Assembly: GCA_964606085.1 (NCBI GenBank)
Contig: CAZSFD010000019.1
Coordinates: 1-63,180, forward strand
DNA: 63,180 nucleotides
Source of the DNA: CAIQJJ01 sp964606085
GTDB taxonomy: Bacteria > Chloroflexota > Anaerolineae > Anaerolineales > UBA4823
Reading direction: 5' to 3'
Shown: piece by piece, positions 44,782 to 53,195 of the stretch
Layout: every line of letters starts with the position of its first letter
Numbering within the stretch: position 1 is the first letter of the stretch
Translations under genes and position numbers: made by a program
The notes under the pieces: generated by a model
Databases searched by the model: none
Seen by the model: the letters and a program-made list of their open reading frames with translations, nothing else
Told to the model about the DNA's origin: nothing

Positions 44782-46386
44782 TTAACCACTAAAGAGGATA
44801 TGCTTGACAAAAGTCTCCGTAAATTTGGGGTGCGTGGTCAGTTCCACGTATCGCACCCGCTGCACTACAGATTCGGCTGCCTGGCGGCGCTGCGCTGAGA
44901 GTAACATCTGACGCGCACCGGCGCCGGCGGCGTTTCCCACCTGTTTGAAGCGGGCGCGTGGCAGGTTAGGAAACATGCCAATTTGCACGGCGCTTTCCAG
45001 GTCGAGGTAGGTGCCGAAGGCTCCCGCCACGATAAATTCATCAATATCCTCATCTCGCAAGCCAGCCTCGCCCAGCAAAATCGCAGTTCCGGTGCGGATC
45101 GCGCCTTTGGCCAACTGAATTTCGTTGACATCTTTGCGGGTGACGATCACCTCGCGCCCGTGGCCGCTGGCTGCGGCAGGCGTCAGCACCACTTCGCGCA
45201 GGCGGCCATTGCTCGAACGCACCAGTTCATGCCCGGCCACGTAACTGCCGTTTTCATCCAGCGCTCCGGCGCGCCGCAATTGCGCCACGGCATCGAGGAT
45301 GCCCGAACCGCAAATGCCCACGGCTGGCTGGTGATGGATCGTTTGCGTGCGCACCTCGCCCCCCACGATCTGCACCCGTTCGATGGCGCCCGGGGCGGCG
45401 CGCATCCCATCGCGAATGTGCGCCCCCTCGAAGGCCGGGCCAGAAGCGCACGAACAACTCCAGATGTTGCCGCCATGCACCAGGCTGACTTCGGTGTTGG
45501 TGCCGATGTCGAGCATGACCGAAGTGATCGGCTTGCGGGCGATCTCGGTGGCAACGTGTGCCGAAACATGGTCGCCGCCCACATAGCCTGCGATATTGGG
45601 CGGCAGATAGAGGCTGGCGTGCGCACCCAGGCGCAAGCCAATGCTGGCCGCCGGGATGCGCATGGCCTCCAGCGTGGCCGGCTGGTAGGGCGCTTCGCCA
45701 AGCTGTTTCACCGGCAGCCCGACCAGTAAATGGTGCATGACGGTGTTGCCCACGATCACCGCGGCTGAAATATCGCCTGGGCGTACATCCGATTGGATGC
45801 ACAATTCGCCGACCATTTCATTCAGGCGCTCGATCAGGCGGGCTTGCAACACCGCCGCACCATCGGCATTCTGGTTGGCGTAGACGATGCGGGCGATGAC
45901 ATCCTCGCCATAGGCGATCTGCGGGTTCATCGCCCCGCTGCGGGCCAGGGTTTTGCCGCTGGTCAGGTCTACCAGAAAAGCCGCCAGTTTGGTTGTGCCA
46001 ACATCCACCGCCAAACCCAGCCCGCTGGACAATGGGTGTAGTTCATCGGCCAGGGTGGTGTCATACTCATCTTCCACCTGAAGGCGCTGCGCTGTGGTCA
46101 GCGATTCGGGCGGGATGTCAATTTCGACATCGCTCAAGGGGTACGCCTGGCAGGCCAGGCGGATGCCCTGGGCCAATTCAGCGGGGCTGAGGGCGGCCTG
46201 CTCTTCGAGCGAAGGCGCAGAAAGGCGGCCTTTCACCAGGCGCACCCGGCAGGCTTCACACGTGCCGCCGCCGCCACAGATGGATACCAACTCAACGCCG
46301 CCCACCTGCGCTGCGCCGAGTAGCGAGATATTGGCCTCGATGTCCACCCGGCGACCGATGGGTTCCAAATCTACACGATAACTCAT
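44782..46386 (-). CDS. Reductive activator of corrinoid enzymes (2Fe-2S / ASKHA, DUF4445)
   Basis: A 534-residue RACE protein. The N-terminal 90 residues are a 2Fe-2S ferredoxin-like domain (SICGGGGTCEACRVRLVKG, with a further Cys in RLACQAY). The remainder is the ASKHA-fold ATPase (LAVDVGTTKLAAFLVDL, VIVGNTVMHHLLVG, MLDIGTNTEVSLVHG, CASGPAFEGAHI, GICGSGILDAVAQL, GAFGTYLDLESAVQIGMFP). Known role: ATP-dependent reduction of Co(II) to Co(I) in corrinoid methyltransferases. The start at 46386 follows aggtgaataatgcc and lies 8 bp after the kinase stop. It precedes mttB, so this activator probably serves that system. Confidence 0.92.
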   Translation of the reverse strand: MSYRVDLEPIGRRVDIEANISLLGAAQVGGVELVSICGGGGTCEACRVRLVKGRLSAPSLEEQAALSPAELAQGIRLACQAYPLSDVEIDIPPESLTTAQRLQVEDEYDTTLADELHPLSSGLGLAVDVGTTKLAAFLVDLTSGKTLARSGAMNPQIAYGEDVIARIVYANQNADGAAVLQARLIERLNEMVGELCIQSDVRPGDISAAVIVGNTVMHHLLVGLPVKQLGEAPYQPATLEAMRIPAASIGLRLGAHASLYLPPNIAGYVGGDHVSAHVATEIARKPITSVMLDIGTNTEVSLVHGGNIWSCSCASGPAFEGAHIRDGMRAAPGAIERVQIVGGEVRTQTIHHQPAVGICGSGILDAVAQLRRAGALDENGSYVAGHELVRSSNGRLREVVLTPAAASGHGREVIVTRKDVNEIQLAKGAIRTGTAILLGEAGLRDEDIDEFIVAGAFGTYLDLESAVQIGMFPNLPRARFKQVGNAAGAGARQMLLSAQRRQAAESVVQRVRYVELTTHPKFTETFVKHILFSG

Positions 46387-46394
46387 GGCATTAT

Positions 46395-48689
46395 TCACCT
46401 GATGGATGAAGGATCATTTTCCTGAGGGGGGCCATTGACTGGCAGCAAGATATGGAAACAACTGCCGGGCAGTTTTTCTTCATCGTGGCCGGCGCTCTCC
46501 ACCCAAATGCGCCCACCGTGAGAATCAACGATCCCCTTGGCAATTGCCAGCCCCAGGCCCGGCCCGCCGCCTTTGAATTTGGTGCGCCCGGAGGAGTGCA
46601 GCGCCAGTTTGCCGGTCTGGTAAAACTGGTCGAAGATCAGCTTGTGGTGTTCGGGGTCAATGCCGATGCCGGTATCTTGTACCATGACCTCAACGTGCAG
46701 ATCGCCGCGCGCATCGGTTTGGGTTTGGGCCGCAACCTGGATGTGCCCGCCATCGGGGGTGTATTTGATGGCGTTGACGACCACATTGTAGAAAACCTTG
46801 TAGAGCAGGCTGGGGTCTGCGAAAATCTTGGGGATGCCATTCATCGGCGCAACCGCCAGGCTCAACTGGCGTTCCTGCAAATCCTTCTCAAATTCCACCT
46901 GAACACTTTGCAAGGCAATGGGCAAATCTACCCATTCGCAAACCGGGGTCAACACCTGGCTGTTGATGCGGGCCACATCGAGCATACTGTTGACGATCTC
47001 GTGCAGCCGGTTGACGCCATTGAGCGTGCTGCCCAAAATAGTATGGAGAAATTCATTGCTGCGAATGCTCGAATCGTTTTGCAGCATTCCCAGGTAGCCT
47101 TTGATCACCGTGATGGGGGTGCGCAACTCGTGGGCGGTGACGTTGATGAAATCGGATTTGTTGCTGTCGAGCTTTTGCAGGTGGCGGTAGGCTTCGTCGA
47201 GCTGGTGGGTGCGTTCTGCGACGAGGCCCTCCAGGTTGGTGTTCAGGCGTTGAATCTCAGCGTACAGCCCGGCGTTTTCGAGGGCGATGGCGGCCTGGGC
47301 GGCGAACGTGTTGAGGTAGAACACGTCATTGGGGCTGAACGCCAGGGGGTCTGCCCGTGTCAACGCCAAAATGCCGATCACATGATGGCTGGCCTTGAGC
47401 GGCACGCCCAGCCAGGAAAAATCATCCGAGGGAATCTCGGCCTGATTCCAACCGGGGGCGGAGGTCAGATCATCTACAACCAGCGCTTCTTCGCTGGCAA
47501 AAATTTCTGCCAGGGCGCTGCCGGGGCGCAAGGGGATCATTTTTTGCCCATTGGCTGTGTCGTCTCTGCTGGTACGCCGGGTAATGAGATGCAAGCAATC
47601 ACCTTCCCGGCGATAGACGATGCCCAGTTCGTACGGAATGACCCCTTCTAATTTCTCCAGGATGCGTTTCTGCACGTCGTAAATATCCAGTGTGCTGCTG
47701 AGGGAGCGCCCAATGCTTTCGAGCAGTTCGGCCTGGGCGCGGCGTTGACGCTGGATTTCATAAAGCTCGGCGTTGCGAATGGCAACGGCCACCTGGTCGG
47801 CCAAAGCCTGAAAGACCGAACACAGTTCTGGCGTGAAGGTGGCTGGTTGGTCACTTTCAATATCGAGAACGCCCACCATGCGCGGGCCAATGCGCAGGGG
47901 AACAGCCAGTTCCGAACGGGTTTGCGGCAATTCCTCGCGGTACATAAAGAGCGGGTCTTGCTCGACATCATCGGCATGGTAAGATTTCCCGCTGCGCGCC
48001 ACCCAGGCAACGATGCTGCGGATCGTCTCTTTATGCAGCGTGAAATAAGTGGAGAAGGGTTGATACCCATGGCGGCCCAGGCCGGCCCGCAAAGCCAGCA
48101 CATCCTGGCGGTCGTTCAGTTGCCAGATGCTGACGAAATAGTAGGCAAAACGTTGTTGCAGCACTTCCACGACAGCCCGCATCAGTTCATCGGGATCGAG
48201 AATGGTCGTGATCTGCTGGCCGATCTGGCTGGCGACTTCCAATTCGGTGGCGCGCTTGAGCAGGGTTTCATCTTTGGCCTGCAATTGCTCGGCTAACGCT
48301 TTCACCAGCAAATGCTGTTCTAAGCGCAACAACACCTGGCGCGGGCGAATGGGCCGGGTGATGACTTCTGAACAAGACAGGTCATCTTCTGGTTCAGGGT
48401 CGTCGGGGTCAGCGAGAAAGATCACCGGTAGATCTGCCGTGCGATCATCCCCCTTCAACCGGCGGCAAAGTGAATAGCCGTCATCCCCTGCATCCAACAA
48501 GATCAACGCCGGCAAGAACCGGGCAGCCTGTTCGAGCAGGTCTTCCCCGGTGGGCGAGCGCTGTAACTCGATGCCCTTTTCCTGCAAAAAACTTGCCAGA
48601 CGCGCAATCGTTTCTTGATCGTCCTGGCGTATCAAGATAGTGGTTTTTCGATGTTGGCTGTTTTGAGCAAAATCGTCTGACTCGGCCAA
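46395..48689 (-). CDS. Hybrid sensor histidine kinase with degenerate receiver and two GAF domains
   Basis: A 764-residue cytosolic kinase. The order is a receiver-like domain (about 15-130), GAF (about 155-310), GAF (about 325-490), a coiled coil, HisKA with VTAHELRTPITVIKG (His near 521) and HATPase with NAIKYTPDGG, DTGIGIDPEH and GGPGLGLAIAKG. The receiver keeps Asp66 (ILLDAGDDG), but the usual N-terminal acidic pair is shifted and the conserved Lys is Arg (ITRPIRP), so phosphorylation there is doubtful. The start is TTG with a strong gggagg ribosome binding site. It is the first gene of the RACE/mttB operon; redox or one-carbon sensing by the GAF domains is inference. Confidence 0.88.
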   Translation of the reverse strand: MAESDDFAQNSQHRKTTILIRQDDQETIARLASFLQEKGIELQRSPTGEDLLEQAARFLPALILLDAGDDGYSLCRRLKGDDRTADLPVIFLADPDDPEPEDDLSCSEVITRPIRPRQVLLRLEQHLLVKALAEQLQAKDETLLKRATELEVASQIGQQITTILDPDELMRAVVEVLQQRFAYYFVSIWQLNDRQDVLALRAGLGRHGYQPFSTYFTLHKETIRSIVAWVARSGKSYHADDVEQDPLFMYREELPQTRSELAVPLRIGPRMVGVLDIESDQPATFTPELCSVFQALADQVAVAIRNAELYEIQRQRRAQAELLESIGRSLSSTLDIYDVQKRILEKLEGVIPYELGIVYRREGDCLHLITRRTSRDDTANGQKMIPLRPGSALAEIFASEEALVVDDLTSAPGWNQAEIPSDDFSWLGVPLKASHHVIGILALTRADPLAFSPNDVFYLNTFAAQAAIALENAGLYAEIQRLNTNLEGLVAERTHQLDEAYRHLQKLDSNKSDFINVTAHELRTPITVIKGYLGMLQNDSSIRSNEFLHTILGSTLNGVNRLHEIVNSMLDVARINSQVLTPVCEWVDLPIALQSVQVEFEKDLQERQLSLAVAPMNGIPKIFADPSLLYKVFYNVVVNAIKYTPDGGHIQVAAQTQTDARGDLHVEVMVQDTGIGIDPEHHKLIFDQFYQTGKLALHSSGRTKFKGGGPGLGLAIAKGIVDSHGGRIWVESAGHDEEKLPGSCFHILLPVNGPPQENDPSSIR

Positions 48690-48729
48690 GCGTACCCTCC
48701 CGTTTTCACGACAGCGGCTATTGGATTGA

Positions 48730-48735
48730 ATTATA
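48730..48735 (-). promoter_or_regulatory. Candidate -10 element for the kinase/RACE/mttB operon
   Basis: A perfect TATAAT on the minus strand 41 bp before the TTG start at 48689. The -35 region is poor and overlaps the terminator of the copper operon. Confidence 0.4.
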
Positions 48736-48740
48736 GCGTA

Positions 48741-48776
48741 AAAAGGACATCGCAGACCTACCAGACCTGCGATGTC
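48741..48776 (-). terminator. Terminator of the copper operon
   Basis: gacatcgcag and ctgcgatgtc are perfect 10-bp arms; on the minus strand the stem is followed by ctttttacgc. It lies 22 bp after the last copper gene. Internal copies of agacct suggest the hairpin came from a dispersed palindrome. Confidence 0.65.
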
Positions 48777-48798
48777 GCTGCCGGGCGTGTCTGTCGCC

Positions 48799-49014
48799 TT
48801 ATTTGGCTAAGGCAGCCTCGTAACCCTTTTTTGAAACCGCTGCGATGATACGGGCGGCGTCTAGCACGCTTTCGTCATACGCAATCACCATCTCCCCCTT
48901 CTTGTAGCTGGCCGAAATCTGTTGGACGCCGGGCAGAAGGTCTTCCAGGCTTTCCAGGTTCATGGCGCAGTTGGGGCAGTGCATGCCCGTCACACGAAAA
49001 GTCTGTTTGAGCAT
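48799..49014 (-). CDS. Heavy-metal-associated (HMA) domain protein, CopZ-like
   Basis: A 71-residue single HMA domain with the metal-binding Cys pair in VTGMHCPNCAMNLESLEDLL. Such proteins carry Cu(I) or other soft metals to transporters. The start at 49014 lies 1 bp after the stop of the TauE/SafE-cupredoxin gene; an upstream in-frame ATG at 49050 would overlap that gene by 35 bp. It is the last gene of the copper operon. Confidence 0.85.
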   Translation of the reverse strand: MLKQTFRVTGMHCPNCAMNLESLEDLLPGVQQISASYKKGEMVIAYDESVLDAARIIAAVSKKGYEAALAK

Positions 49015-49015
49015 C

Positions 49016-50047
49016 TCAGTTTTCTGCCTCGAAGACGATTTCGCCGTCATACATGCCCATCGAACAAGAATAGCGCAAGGTGCTGCCCGCTTCTTGGGGT
49101 GGGATATTGACCGATACCGTGCCGGTGCGCGGCAAGATTTCTTCTACCCCTAACGCTGGGATGACAAATGCCCGCGCACACGAGACCGTGTTTTCGGTGA
49201 CGATGTTGAGTGTGACCGGCACGCCCGCTTTGGCATAGGTGGTATAGGGCAAATAGCCATCATTGACGGCATTGATCGTCACGGTAGTATCTGGGTCGCC
49301 TGGCGGAAGCGTTTGAACCTGACTGCCCGGCGCAGCCTGGGATGGCAACCAGTTCGAGGCCGCCAGGGGCGAACCCATCAACGTCAGCCCCGAATTGAGC
49401 GAAACCAGCCCCAAAACCAGCACCACCACCGCCACGAAGCGCATAAACCACCGCTCCAGCCGAGCGCCAATTTGTGTGGCAAGGTAGGCGACCGCAAAAA
49501 ATACCGGGCTGGTGCCCAGCGTGAAGGCAAACATCAGCGCCGCGCCTTCGAGGGCACTGCCGGTGGCCATGGCGGCTGCCATCATTGCCTGCGTCACCCC
49601 GCAAGGGATCAGTACCGTCAGCGTGCCGAGCAAGAGCGGCGTGCCAATTTCGGCCCCGTTTTTGGCCGTGCGGCGCAGATACCGCGTGACCGCTGAGGGC
49701 GGCTCGATGACGAAATGGCGGAAAATGGGATGAAGATCGAGCATGCGCAGGGCGTTGCCGACCATGAAAACGCCGATCAGCAACATGAGCAAAGCCCGCA
49801 GCATGGCGTTCAGTTGCAGCAGCGAACCGAGCCAGCCGAGCAACACGCCAAGCAGCGTATACGCCGCCAGCTTGGCCGCCAAAAACAGCACCAGCGAGAG
49901 CGCCGAAGCCGAACCCTTGCGCCGGGCGCGTACATCCTGTTCCACCTGGTTGGCCAGCGAGCCGGCCAGCAGGCCGCCCTGCACGGCCAGGCAACTCAGG
50001 CCGCCAGTGGTCACACCCGTGAGAAAAGCGACGATCAAAGCGTCCAT
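49016..50047 (-). CDS. TauE/SafE-type membrane protein fused to a cupredoxin-like domain
   Basis: A 343-residue protein. Residues 1-225 form about six transmembrane helices of the SafE_2 (DsbD-like) family with Cys in GGLSCLAVQGG and VLIPCGVTQAMM. Residues 245-343 form a cupredoxin-like domain with SCARAFVIPALGVEEIL and the closing YSCSMGMYDGEIVF, whose Cys and Met could bind copper. In a CsoR operon this suggests moving or oxidising copper at the membrane. The ribosome binding site is aaagggatacgcct, 12 bp after a decayed gene. Confidence 0.8.
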   Translation of the reverse strand: MDALIVAFLTGVTTGGLSCLAVQGGLLAGSLANQVEQDVRARRKGSASALSLVLFLAAKLAAYTLLGVLLGWLGSLLQLNAMLRALLMLLIGVFMVGNALRMLDLHPIFRHFVIEPPSAVTRYLRRTAKNGAEIGTPLLLGTLTVLIPCGVTQAMMAAAMATGSALEGAALMFAFTLGTSPVFFAVAYLATQIGARLERWFMRFVAVVVLVLGLVSLNSGLTLMGSPLAASNWLPSQAAPGSQVQTLPPGDPDTTVTINAVNDGYLPYTTYAKAGVPVTLNIVTENTVSCARAFVIPALGVEEILPRTGTVSVNIPPQEAGSTLRYSCSMGMYDGEIVFEAEN

Positions 50048-50059
50048 AGGCGTATCCCT

Positions 50060-50262
50060 TTAGCGTTTACCGCCATCCCAAACCACGAAAGGCATGTTGA
50101 TCACCACCCCCGGCTGGGCGATGGTCACTTCACCCGCTTCCTGCGCGGCCAACACATCCGCAGCAGATTTCAACTCGCGGGCGCTGGCCGGGTCAGCTCA
50201 GGCGACGACGTTCAATTTGCGCAGCGGCTTGACACCATAAAAACCAGTAAAAATTTTCGCAT
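50060..50262 (-). pseudogene. Remnant of a secreted protein gene in the copper operon
   Basis: An ATG at 50262 with an aaaggg ribosome binding site starts MRKFLLVFMV, like a signal peptide, but that frame stops after 16 codons. In another frame the same DNA reads YGVKPLRKLNVVA, stop, ADPASARELKSAADVLAAQ, then EAGEVTIAQPGVVINMPFVV and WDGGKR before a TAA at 50060. The second part looks like the C-terminus of a real secreted protein, with an in-frame TGA at 50198-50200. The middle of the gene seems deleted. I infer a decayed gene. A sequencing error or selenocysteine at the TGA is less likely because no ORF of normal length exists. Confidence 0.6.
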
Positions 50263-50290
50263 AACAAACCCTTTGTTATGAAAGTAACTT

Positions 50291-50370
50291 GTGGCGCAAG
50301 TCGCTGACTTGCGCACGCTGACTTGCGCACGCTGACTTGCGCACGCTCGCAAACCAAAGGTTTGCGCCAC
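50291..50370. repeat. Inverted repeat with three 14-bp tandem copies
   Basis: gtggcgcaa (50291-50299) pairs with ttgcgccac (50362-50370). Between them gctgacttgcgcac is repeated three times without gaps (50303-50344), then gcaaacc / ggtttgc form a small hairpin. It lies between copA and the decayed gene. A single related copy is at 55310-55332. Confidence 0.65.
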
Positions 50371-50382
50371 GGTGCTTTGCTT

Positions 50383-52914
50383 CTATTGGATTTTTACCCC
50401 GCGCAGGCGCAGGCTGTTGCTGACCACGAACACGCTGCTGAAGGCCATGGCGCCCGCCGCCAGCATTGGGTTGAGCAAGCCCAGCGCCGCCGCCGGGATC
50501 AACACCACATTGTAGAAAAACGCCCAAAACAGGTTTTGCTTAATCGTGCCAAGCGTGTACCTTGAAAGCCGAATGGCCCGCGGCACGCCGCGCAGGTCGC
50601 CGCTGATGAGCGTCACGGGCGCGGCTGCCATCGCCACATCCGTCCCTGTGCCAATGGCCATGCCCACATCGGCCTGGGCCAGGGCGGGCGCATCGTTGAT
50701 GCCATCGCCAACCATCGCCACCACGGTCGAAGGTTGAAGGTTGAAAGTTGCAGACTGGGAACTTTCAATCTTCAACTTGCCAGCTTGCAATTTTTTGACT
50801 TCCGCGGCCTTTTCGCCGGGCAGCACTTCGGCCAGGATGGTATCCACGGCTACCTGGCGGCCAATGGCCTCGGCGGTTTGGCGGTTATCGCCGGTGATCA
50901 TAACGACCTGCAAGCCCATGCGGTGTAATTCGGCCAGCGCTTCGGGCGAGCCTTCTTTGAGCGTGTCGGCCACGGCGATAATGCCCGCCACCTGCCCATC
51001 TACCGCCACCAGCATGGCTGTTTTGGCCTCCGCTTGCAGGCGGGCCAGGTCGCTTTCGAGGTCAGCCAGGGCCAACCGGCGCCCTTCCATCATCCGCCGG
51101 TTGCCCACCCAAACAGTATGGCCTTCTACCATCGCTTCTACGCCATGCCCCACCTCGGCCTTGAAACCTTCGGGCTGCGCCAGCGCCAGGCCGCGGTTGC
51201 CCGCTTCGGCCAAAATCGCCTCGCCGAGGGGGTGTTCACTGCCCTGCTCGACGGAGGCAGCGAGGCGGATGAGATCATTATTTGTGATTGGGTATTCGGT
51301 ATGCGAATGATCCATGAATGAATTCCGCATAACGATGTCCGTTACCGCCGGCTGGCCCTTGGTAATGGTGCCAGTTTTGTCGAGAATGACGGTGCTGACC
51401 TTGCCGGCGCGTTCGAGGGCCTCGCTGCTGCGAAACAGGATGCCCATCTCGGCGCCCTTGCCCGTACCAACCATCACCGCCGTGGGGGTTGCCAGCCCCA
51501 TCGCGCACGGGCAGGCGATCACCAGCACAGCCACGGCGTTGATCAGGGCGCGGGTGAAGGCATCTACATCGGCGTTGACGGGCAGCGGCGGGCCGAACAG
51601 CAGCCAGCCGAAAAAGGTCAACGCGGCGATGACGATGACGACTGGCACGAACACCGCCGAAACCTGGTCGGCCAGCTTTTGGATCGGCGCTTTGCTGCCC
51701 TGCGCTTCTTCCACCAGGCGGATGATCTGCGCCAGGGCGGTTTGACGGCCCACTTTGGTGGCCTCGAAACGCAGCAGGCCGAGCTTGTTGAGCGTCGCGC
51801 CGATTACCGGGTCGCCTGGCCCCTTTTCCACCGGCAGCGATTCGCCCGTCAACATCGATTCATCCACCGCCGAGCGGCCTTCAATCACCACGCCGTCCAC
51901 GGCAATCTTCTCGCCGGGGCGCACACTGACCACGTCACCCACGCGCACATCGTCTACCGGAACTTCTAACTCCTCGCCGTCGCGCAGCACACGGGCGGTT
52001 TTGGCACGCAGGCTCATCAGTTTTTTGATCGCTTCGCTGGTGCGGCCTTTGGCGCGCGCCTCGAGGAACTTACCCAGGCGGATGAGGGTGATGATGACGG
52101 CGGCGGTTTCGTAGTAGACATGCCCGCCGACAATTCCCAGCGTGATCACGATAGAATAAAAATACGCCGTCGAGGAACCCAGCGCAATCAGCACATCCAT
52201 GTTGGCCGAGCCGTTGCGCAGGGCTTTGGATGCCCCCACATAATACTGCCAGCCCACGTAAAACTGCACCGGCGTCGCCAGGGCCAGCATGATCCAGTTC
52301 ACCCACGGCGGCGACTCACGCATCCCGGCCATCATGCCCTGGATGTAAAAGAAGGACGGCAGCAGGCCAAAATCGCGGCACATCGAGAAGATGAAGAGCG
52401 GCACGGCAAACAACAAACCGACCAGCAGCAGGCGGCGCTGCTCGTCAATCTCGGTCTGGCGGGCTTTGGCTTCGGCATCTTCGGCGTCGCCGCCGGTTTC
52501 GACAGCCTCGAAACCCGCCGCCGCCACCGCCCGGCGCAAATCGGCCTGGCTGACGATGGTGGGGATGTAGCGCAGGCGCGCTCGTTCGCTGGCATAGTTC
52601 ACCTGGGCATCGCGAACGCCCTCCAGGCTGGCAAGCGCCCGTTGCAAGCGTTGGGCGTCGCTGTCGTCGGCCAGGCGTCGAATCAACAAGTCCGCCTCGC
52701 CGGCGGCCACGCCATATCCAGCCCGTTCCACACGCCCGATCAGGTCACCCACACCCGCCAGCGAGGGGTCAAATTCCACCGTTGCCCGCTCAGATGAAAG
52801 GTTCACCACGGCGCTCTGCACGCCGCTGACCTTTTTCAGGTTGCGCTCGACCGAAGCCACGCAGTTGGCGCAGGTCATTCCGGTAATTGGCAGGGTAAGT
52901 TGTTTGGTAGACAT
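50383..52914 (-). CDS. copA: Copper-translocating P1B-type ATPase
   Basis: An 843-residue copper exporter. The first HMA domain has GMTCANC (Cys15, Cys18). A second HMA-like domain (about 75-140) has no Cys pair and is degenerate. Then come eight membrane helices with CPC in VIACPCAMGLATP, the phosphorylated Asp in ILDKTGTITKG, the SEHPLGEAI HP motif and GDGINDAPALAQADVGMAIG. Two peptides not seen in typical family members are encoded by palindromic elements: a stretch with HTEYPITNND after the DKTGT region, and LKIESSQSATFNLQPS just before VVAMVGDGIND. It is third in the copper operon after csoR and copZ. Confidence 0.96.
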   Translation of the reverse strand: MSTKQLTLPITGMTCANCVASVERNLKKVSGVQSAVVNLSSERATVEFDPSLAGVGDLIGRVERAGYGVAAGEADLLIRRLADDSDAQRLQRALASLEGVRDAQVNYASERARLRYIPTIVSQADLRRAVAAAGFEAVETGGDAEDAEAKARQTEIDEQRRLLLVGLLFAVPLFIFSMCRDFGLLPSFFYIQGMMAGMRESPPWVNWIMLALATPVQFYVGWQYYVGASKALRNGSANMDVLIALGSSTAYFYSIVITLGIVGGHVYYETAAVIITLIRLGKFLEARAKGRTSEAIKKLMSLRAKTARVLRDGEELEVPVDDVRVGDVVSVRPGEKIAVDGVVIEGRSAVDESMLTGESLPVEKGPGDPVIGATLNKLGLLRFEATKVGRQTALAQIIRLVEEAQGSKAPIQKLADQVSAVFVPVVIVIAALTFFGWLLFGPPLPVNADVDAFTRALINAVAVLVIACPCAMGLATPTAVMVGTGKGAEMGILFRSSEALERAGKVSTVILDKTGTITKGQPAVTDIVMRNSFMDHSHTEYPITNNDLIRLAASVEQGSEHPLGEAILAEAGNRGLALAQPEGFKAEVGHGVEAMVEGHTVWVGNRRMMEGRRLALADLESDLARLQAEAKTAMLVAVDGQVAGIIAVADTLKEGSPEALAELHRMGLQVVMITGDNRQTAEAIGRQVAVDTILAEVLPGEKAAEVKKLQAGKLKIESSQSATFNLQPSTVVAMVGDGINDAPALAQADVGMAIGTGTDVAMAAAPVTLISGDLRGVPRAIRLSRYTLGTIKQNLFWAFFYNVVLIPAAALGLLNPMLAAGAMAFSSVFVVSNSLRLRGVKIQ
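50733..50776. repeat. In-frame palindromic element in copA (FNLQPS type)
   Basis: gttgaaggttgaaagtt (50733-50749) and aactttcaatcttcaac (50760-50776) are 17-bp arms with one G-T mismatch. The peptide FNLQPS is, from general knowledge, a common translation of such ttcaacc-type repeats. Confidence 0.65.
51293..51335. repeat. In-frame AT-rich element in copA
   Basis: atgcgaat and attccgcat form an imperfect hairpin with one bulged base. The stretch is AT-rich relative to the gene and encodes part of NSFMDHSHTEYPITNND in a variable loop. It resembles the purL and GH3 elements (attcgg, ataacga motifs) but is less symmetric. Confidence 0.45.
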
Positions 52915-52980
52915 GGGATTGGGCGTGTCAGGTGTTCAGGCATTGCGCATCTCGTGACACATCAACGCCTGTCAACAGAT

Positions 52981-53184
52981 TTACACAGCCGGATAATTAA
53001 TTTCCGCCAGCAAGCGCTTGATGGCCGCTTCAGATGCGGGGGGCTCGAAGGTGATGACGGCGGTCTTGGTCTCGGCGCTGGCGCGCACATCACTCACGCC
53101 TTCGAGTTCGATCACTTCGGTTTGAATGGTGTGGACGCAATGTCCGCAGTTGATGTTGGGGATGGAAAAGGTGATGGTGGTCAT
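52981..53184 (-). CDS. copZ: Copper chaperone CopZ (HMA domain)
   Basis: A 67-residue HMA protein with the metal site INCGHCVHTIQ. It carries Cu(I) to CopA. The ribosome binding site aggagtacccccc is strong. It starts 11 bp after csoR and is followed by copA after 66 bp. Confidence 0.9.
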   Translation of the reverse strand: MTTITFSIPNINCGHCVHTIQTEVIELEGVSDVRASAETKTAVITFEPPASEAAIKRLLAEINYPAV

Positions 53185-53195
53185 GGGGGGTACTC

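Noticed and set aside
50198..50200. TGA read as selenocysteine
   Set aside because: The surrounding gene is truncated and out of frame with its only plausible start, and no SECIS-like hairpin was recognised directly behind the codon.
50303..50344. Possible CRISPR array
   Set aside because: Three 14-bp copies are directly adjacent with no spacers, and no cas gene is in the window.
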